NCBI GenBank assembly: GCA_023150195.1
Contig: JAKLLI010000090.1
Span: 1-8,129 of the forward strand
Direction of reading: 5' to 3'
Source of the DNA: Azonexus sp.
Lineage (GTDB): Bacteria > Pseudomonadota > Gammaproteobacteria > Burkholderiales > Rhodocyclaceae
Length of the DNA: 8,129 bases
This document shows positions 7,265 to 8,129 of this stretch, one piece after another (position 1 is the stretch's first letter; each line of letters starts with the position of its first letter). Made by a program: the position numbers and the translations under genes. The notes below the pieces were generated by a model, which did not search any database, was not told where the DNA came from, and saw only the letters and a list, made by a program, of their open reading frames with translations.

Positions 7265-8129
7265 TTCACCTCGATTGCGCTGAGTTCGCCACCGCTGGTC
7301 TGCACCAGGAAGGCACCCGCAAAGAACTGGGGTATGGCCTTGATGGGGGATCCATCGGTTTTCCGCTGTGCGACAAAATGCCCTTCTTCTCGCGAAAGGA
7401 AATGGACAACACCTTCGACATCCCCCACCGCCAGCATGCCGAGACGCACTACCGGCGCCGTCACCTGACGACGCTTGAGTTTATCCTGCTTCCACAGGCT
7501 ACCGCCGGTCATCCGGTCCAGGCCATAGATGATCCCCTGATCGTCGGTGACAAAGACGTAGCGTGCGTCCATGGCCAAGCCGTTGGCAGAGGAAATATCA
7601 CGCGACCAGATCGTTGCGCCGCCCTGGGACATGTCAAAACAGGCCACCCGTCCCTGGAAAGCGACAGCGCAAACCTGCGTCCCGTCAACCACAGGCGGTG
7701 CAACCACATCGGCGACTCGATCCAGTTCGGTGGCGCCCTTGGGCAACGCCACAACGCCCTCCCAGACCGGTGCACCATTTTGCAGCGACAGGGCCAGCAG
7801 CTTTCCGCCCGGAAAGCCGGCAAAAATATAACGATCGGCAAACACCGGCGACGCCGTCGAACGCACCGCCAACGAAGGCATCGCACGCTGGTACACCCAC
7901 TTGCGGCTGCCATCCTTAAGATCAAACAAGTAAATGCTGTTGTCACCACTACGCACGGCAACGCCATCTGGGCCAACAACCGGCGCCGCCAGCACTTCGC
8001 TGGAAACCCGCGCACGCCAGAGCGGTTTGCCATCTGCCGTCGCGAAGGCCAGCACTTCACCTTCCGGCGTGCCGACGACCACGATGTCGTCGTTGGCGCC
8101 CACGCCAGCCGACAGGGCTTCGTTCACCT
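7261..8129 (-). CDS. bamB: Outer-membrane assembly lipoprotein BamB, 5' end cut off by window edge
   Basis: BamB is the beta-propeller lipoprotein of the BAM complex. It sits on the periplasmic face of the outer membrane and helps BamA insert beta-barrel proteins. The last 288 or so codons are visible. The frame is open to the window edge, and the family is about 380-400 residues, so the lipoprotein signal peptide and the first blade or so lie outside. The GTG at 8127 is an internal valine, not a start. PQQ-type propeller repeats recur with the pattern hydrophobic-x-x-D/x-x-x-G-x-x-x-[14 protein letters not shown] (visible residues 25-37), [13 protein letters not shown] (65-77), [13 protein letters not shown] (110-122), [14 protein letters not shown] (161-174) and [13 protein letters not shown] (200-212). 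A degenerate sixth is near 241-256. [16 protein letters not shown] (134-149) resembles the BamB loop ahead of the BamA-facing surface. It is the first visible gene, coupled to der. Confidence 0.95.
   Translation of the reverse strand, partial: VNEALSAGVGANDDIVVVGTPEGEVLAFATADGKPLWRARVSSEVLAAPVVGPDGVAVRSGDNSIYLFDLKDGSRKWVYQRAMPSLAVRSTASPVFADRYIFAGFPGGKLLALSLQNGAPVWEGVVALPKGATELDRVADVVAPPVVDGTQVCAVAFQGRVACFDMSQGGATIWSRDISSANGLAMDARYVFVTDDQGIIYGLDRMTGGSLWKQDKLKRRQVTAPVVRLGMLAVGDVEGVVHFLSREEGHFVAQRKTDGSPIKAIPQFFAGAFLVQTSGGELSAIEVK

Noticed and set aside
8125..8127. GTG as the start codon of the bamB-region protein
   Set aside because: The visible protein begins in the middle of a propeller blade and lacks the lipoprotein signal peptide, so the true start lies beyond the window.

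Overview
The window is a stretch of ordinary bacterial chromosome, moderately GC-rich by eye. Every gene lies on the minus strand, so in transcription order it is read from high to low coordinates: bamB (5' end cut off by the window edge) - der - hfq - hflX - hflK - hflC - a small DUF2065/yjeT gene - hisZ - purA (3' end cut off). Gene order and protein sequences point to a betaproteobacterium, perhaps of the Rhodocyclales or a related order. Hfq starts [17 protein letters not shown] and has a short acidic tail. hisZ sits between the hflKC block and purA. bamB-der directly precedes hfq, where E. coli instead has miaA. The order-level placement is inference from remembered gene orders, not from a search.

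Layout. At 7261-8129 is the C-terminal part of the outer-membrane assembly lipoprotein BamB. It overlaps der (5933-7264), the double-GTPase ribosome assembly factor, by an ATGA. A 78-base gap with a weak candidate promoter leads to hfq (5618-5854), the RNA chaperone. The 57-base hfq-hflX gap holds a perfect 9-bp hairpin with a UUCG tetraloop. Then come hflX (4406-5560, ribosome-rescue GTPase), hflK (3061-4368) and hflC (2192-3061), the two SPFH proteins that surround the FtsH protease. Next are a 61-residue two-helix membrane protein (1994-2179), hisZ (927-1997, regulatory subunit of ATP phosphoribosyltransferase) and the first 307 codons of purA (adenylosuccinate synthetase).

Working together. 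Gaps of 3, 12, 37, 57 and 78 bases and overlaps of 1, 4 and 4 bases suggest one long, translationally coupled transcript. It joins envelope assembly and quality control (BamB, HflK, HflC, DUF2065), ribosome maturation and rescue (Der, HflX), RNA-based regulation (Hfq) and nucleotide/histidine metabolism (HisZ, PurA). No mobile element, CRISPR array, tRNA/rRNA gene or transferred island is seen, and no stretch over 100 bases lacks a gene. I found no undescribed system. The points most worth a second look are the cUUCGg hairpin before hflX, a shortened HisZ C-terminus, and the conserved but uncharacterised DUF2065 protein between hflC and hisZ.
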